A stretch of 8,722 nucleotides of DNA from an uncultured Peptococcaceae bacterium (GTDB lineage Bacteria; Bacillota; Desulfotomaculia; Desulfotomaculales; Desulfocucumaceae): NCBI GenBank assembly GCA_958417755.1, contig CATZDY010000107.1, positions 1-8,722 on the forward strand, written 5' to 3'. This document shows positions 6,217 to 8,722 of the stretch, piece after piece. Every line of letters begins with the position of its first letter. Position 1 is the first letter of the stretch. The position numbers and the translations under genes are program-made. Under the pieces are notes generated by a model, which had not been told where the DNA came from, did no database searches, and was given only the letters and a program-made list of their open reading frames with translations.

Positions 6217-6936
6217 CTACAAAGGTTTTTTTGCAGGAATACCTGGCCTTCTCGGATATTTTCTAGATGTTGGAGCCATTTTTTGCATCACAACAATTGC
6301 TCTTTTCGCACCAAGCAAAGGCAAGGTTATATTCCTAACTTCTATAATTTCTGTCTTCATTTCCTGTAATGCATGTTTGGCATGATTCATTTCCTCTGCT
6401 ACAGCAGGTCCTTTCATAGCCAAAAAAACCCCCCCAATTTTCAACAGAGGAATACCATATTCCAGTAGCACTGGTAAAGAAGCCACAGCCCTACTCATGA
6501 CTACATCAAATTTTGCTCTATACAATTCACTTTGTCCCATATTTTCAGCTCTCTGGTGGAGCACTTTAACATGTTGCAATTTTAAATTTTCTACAACTTT
6601 GGAAAGAAATTTGACTTTTTTCTCTACAGAATCAACCATCAAAATCTGTATGGCATCATAAAAAAAGGCCAGAGGGAAACCGGGGAAACCTGCGCCACTG
6701 CCCAAATCCAATACAGATTCATTTTCAAATTTTCGTACTAAAAGCAAGGAAAATGAATCCACAAAGTGTTTTATGGCTGCCTCTTGTTCATCTACTATGG
6801 TGGTTAAATTATATTTTTGATTTTCAGTCATTAACAGATGATAATACTGTACACATTTGAGTAAAACCTTTTGTTGAATTTCTATCCCCAATTCCTTTGC
6901 ACCAGTGGCAATATACCAGGCTAAATCTTGCTCCAT
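6217..6936 (-). CDS. rsmG: 16S rRNA (guanine527-N7)-methyltransferase RsmG
   Basis: SAM-dependent enzyme that makes m7G527 in the 530 loop of 16S rRNA; loss in other bacteria gives low-level streptomycin resistance. 239 aa, the usual length. Visible motifs: YNLTTI at 42-47, KHFVDSF at 56-62, SAM-binding VLDLGSGAGFPG at 75-86, DSVEKKVKFL at 102-111, RAE at 129-131, SRAVA at 148-152, AMKG at 173-176, and the basic C-terminal tail RKYPRRPGIPAKKPL at 225-239, typical of the family. The start ATG is 9 bp after the mnmG stop. The RBS AAGGTG overlaps that stop codon, indicating translational coupling. The old name gidB reflects the same pairing with gidA (mnmG) in many genomes. A strong terminator follows. 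Confidence 0.97.
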   Translation of the reverse strand: MEQDLAWYIATGAKELGIEIQQKVLLKCVQYYHLLMTENQKYNLTTIVDEQEAAIKHFVDSFSLLLVRKFENESVLDLGSGAGFPGFPLAFFYDAIQILMVDSVEKKVKFLSKVVENLKLQHVKVLHQRAENMGQSELYRAKFDVVMSRAVASLPVLLEYGIPLLKIGGVFLAMKGPAVAEEMNHAKHALQEMKTEIIEVRNITLPLLGAKRAIVVMQKMAPTSRKYPRRPGIPAKKPL

Positions 6937-6945
6937 TGCATCACC

Positions 6946-8722
6946 TTAATTTTTTTTATTATCTACATTTTTTTGTTCCAAATGCACCATCATAACAGCA
7001 ATATCCGCAGGACTTACCCCTGAGATTCTAGAGGCTTGTCCTATGGAAGAAGGACGTATTTTATCCAACTTTTGCCCCGCCTCGATAGAAATTCCTCTCA
7101 TGTGCAGGAAATCTATATCAGGAGGAATTTTCTTGTCTTCTAAACGGATAAATTTATCAACCAAATCTTTCTGTTTCCGTATATACCCTTCATATTTCAC
7201 TTCAACTTCAACAGCATCTTTGACTTCATCCCCAATTGTTTCTTGCTCCAAGCCCATGGCAATTAAATCTTGATAATGGATTTCAGGACGTTTCAATATA
7301 TTTGCCATGGATGTTCCTTGCTTCAATGGAGTGGAACCTTTTTGTAATAAAATTTCTTTTACTTTTTTCGTAACAGGTAGATTTGTTTTCCTTAAACGGT
7401 TTATTTCGTCTGTTACTTCATCTTTCTTTTGCCCAAACATTTTATAACGGTTTTCATCAATGACCCCAACATGGTATCCTTTTTCTGTTAACCTCATATC
7501 CGCATTATCATGCCTCAATAACAATCGATATTCAGCCCGGGAGGTCATCAAACGATAGGGCTCATTGGTTCCCTTGGTAACCAAATCATCAATCAGAACA
7601 CCGATATAAGCTTCTGACCTCGCTAATACCAAAGGTTCGCGGTTCTTTATATATTGGGCAGCATTGATACCAGCCATAAGTCCTTGGGCTGCAGCTTCTT
7701 CATAACCAGAGGTACCATTGATTTGTCCTGCAGAAAAAAGACCTGCAATCATTTTTGTTTCTAAAGATAGTTTCAATTGTGTAGGATCAATCACATCATA
7801 TTCAATGGCATAGCCAATACGCATTACTTCCACATGTTCTAAGCCAGGCAAAGTTTTTAACATAGCAATTTGCACATCTTCTGGCAAACTACTGCTCATC
7901 CCCTGAACATACATTTCTGTGGTATCTTTTCCTTCTGGTTCGATAAAAACTTGATGCCCAGATCTCTCACCGAATCTTACCACTTTATCTTCAATAGAAG
8001 GACAGTATCGGGGACCTGTACCTTTGATTATCCCACTATACAGTGGTGAACGATGTAAGTTTTCCTTAATAATACGATGGGTATTATGATTGGTATAGGT
8101 AAGCCAACAAGATACTTGCTCTCTATCCTTTATATCCGTTACATAAGAAAAGTTTAATAAGTTTGTATCACCAGGCTGTTCTTCCATTTTTGTAAAATCA
8201 ATGCTATGTCGATCCACTCTGGAAGGAGTACCTGTTTTAAAACGCAACAAATGAAAGCCTAAATTTTTTAGATCATCAGACAAAGCCACAGCATTGGGAT
8301 TGCCATGGGGGCCTCCTGCATAAGCAAGCTCTCCAATAATAATTCTACCTTTTAAATAGGTTCCTGTGGTCAAAATTACCGCTGGTGCCCGAAAACAAGC
8401 CCCTGTGCTACCTACCACCCCAGCGATTTTACCATTTTCTACGATTAATTTTTCCACTAAAACTTGCTTTACATCAATATTCGGGGTATTTTCTAAAACT
8501 TTTTTCATATTGATTTGATACATCATCTTATCAGCTTGGGCTCTTAATGCTCGTACTGCTGGTCCTTTTCCGGTATTTAACATACGCATTTGTAAAGCTG
8601 AACGATCAGTATTGAGACCGATCTGCCCTCCCAAAGCATCAATTTCCCTTACCAATTGTCCTTTGGCTGGCCCTCCTACTGCTGGATTACAAGGCATTAA
8701 GCCTATATTACCAAGATTCAAA
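6946..8722 (-). CDS. mnmG: tRNA uridine-5-carboxymethylaminomethyl modification enzyme MnmG (5' end outside window)
   Basis: FAD-dependent partner of the GTPase MnmE; together they install the carboxymethylaminomethyl group on U34 of tRNAs that read split codon boxes. About 591 residues are present. The first Met of the open frame is really an internal Leu codon (TTG at 8721-8719), because the family's N-terminal FAD motif GxGxxG and roughly 40 residues are missing beyond the edge. Visible parts: [15 protein letters not shown] at 7-21 with conserved Cys11, [16 protein letters not shown] at 47-62, TGTYLKGR at 119-126, YCPSIEDKV at 239-247 with the second conserved Cys240, [16 protein letters not shown] at 336-351, [14 protein letters not shown] at 399-412, and the MnmE/tRNA-binding C-terminal helical domain with LHMRGIS (539-545) and [16 protein letters not shown] (559-574). 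mnmE would be expected upstream. Confidence 0.97.
   Translation of the reverse strand, partial: LNLGNIGLMPCNPAVGGPAKGQLVREIDALGGQIGLNTDRSALQMRMLNTGKGPAVRALRAQADKMMYQINMKKVLENTPNIDVKQVLVEKLIVENGKIAGVVGSTGACFRAPAVILTTGTYLKGRIIIGELAYAGGPHGNPNAVALSDDLKNLGFHLLRFKTGTPSRVDRHSIDFTKMEEQPGDTNLLNFSYVTDIKDREQVSCWLTYTNHNTHRIIKENLHRSPLYSGIIKGTGPRYCPSIEDKVVRFGERSGHQVFIEPEGKDTTEMYVQGMSSSLPEDVQIAMLKTLPGLEHVEVMRIGYAIEYDVIDPTQLKLSLETKMIAGLFSAGQINGTSGYEEAAAQGLMAGINAAQYIKNREPLVLARSEAYIGVLIDDLVTKGTNEPYRLMTSRAEYRLLLRHDNADMRLTEKGYHVGVIDENRYKMFGQKKDEVTDEINRLRKTNLPVTKKVKEILLQKGSTPLKQGTSMANILKRPEIHYQDLIAMGLEQETIGDEVKDAVEVEVKYEGYIRKQKDLVDKFIRLEDKKIPPDIDFLHMRGISIEAGQKLDKIRPSSIGQASRISGVSPADIAVMMVHLEQKNVDNKKN

Noticed and set aside
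8719..8721. Apparent start codon of mnmG at the window edge
   Set aside because: It is an internal Leu (TTG) codon; the conserved FAD-binding N-terminus of MnmG is missing, so the gene simply continues outside the window.

Overview
The window looks like the left flank of the chromosomal origin region of an AT-rich, endospore-forming member of the Bacillota, most likely a Clostridia-type anaerobe. Three things support this: the order mnmG-rsmG-parA-parB, which sits next to oriC in many Bacillota; a perfect 16-bp parS site; and a YyaC-type spore-associated protein beside parB. Strong GGAGG-type ribosome binding sites and frequent TTG/GTG starts fit the same group. The exact genus cannot be read from this sequence.

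Layout from right to left. The minus strand is the main coding strand and, by analogy with related genomes, dnaA/oriC should lie beyond base 8722. mnmG enters from the right edge without its N-terminus and is followed after 9 bp by rsmG (tRNA U34 and 16S rRNA G527 modification). A clear intrinsic terminator at 6126-6160 closes that unit. After a short AT-rich gap, parA and parB follow as an 8-nt overlapping pair (chromosome segregation, SMC loading, sporulation control). No noc paralogue lies between rsmG and parA.

The gap behind parB holds a parS site at the centre of a 34-bp perfect palindrome. The same palindrome can fold as a terminator hairpin for parB and for yyaC, which converges on it from the other side. 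yyaC is the only plus-strand gene. It has a strong RBS and a possible forespore-sigma promoter. Divergent from it on the minus strand are a YkvI-type multi-pass membrane protein, a CvpA-family membrane protein and a complete M18 zinc aminopeptidase.

No rRNA, tRNA, CRISPR array, insertion sequence or prophage gene was seen, and no gap exceeds 300 bases. All seven complete genes look intact. The window is mostly a conserved housekeeping and segregation locus. The most interesting element is the fused parS/terminator palindrome. Smaller points are the Gly-to-Ala change in the ParA Walker A motif, the re-assigned start codons and the uncharacterised ykvI-cvpA-aminopeptidase group.
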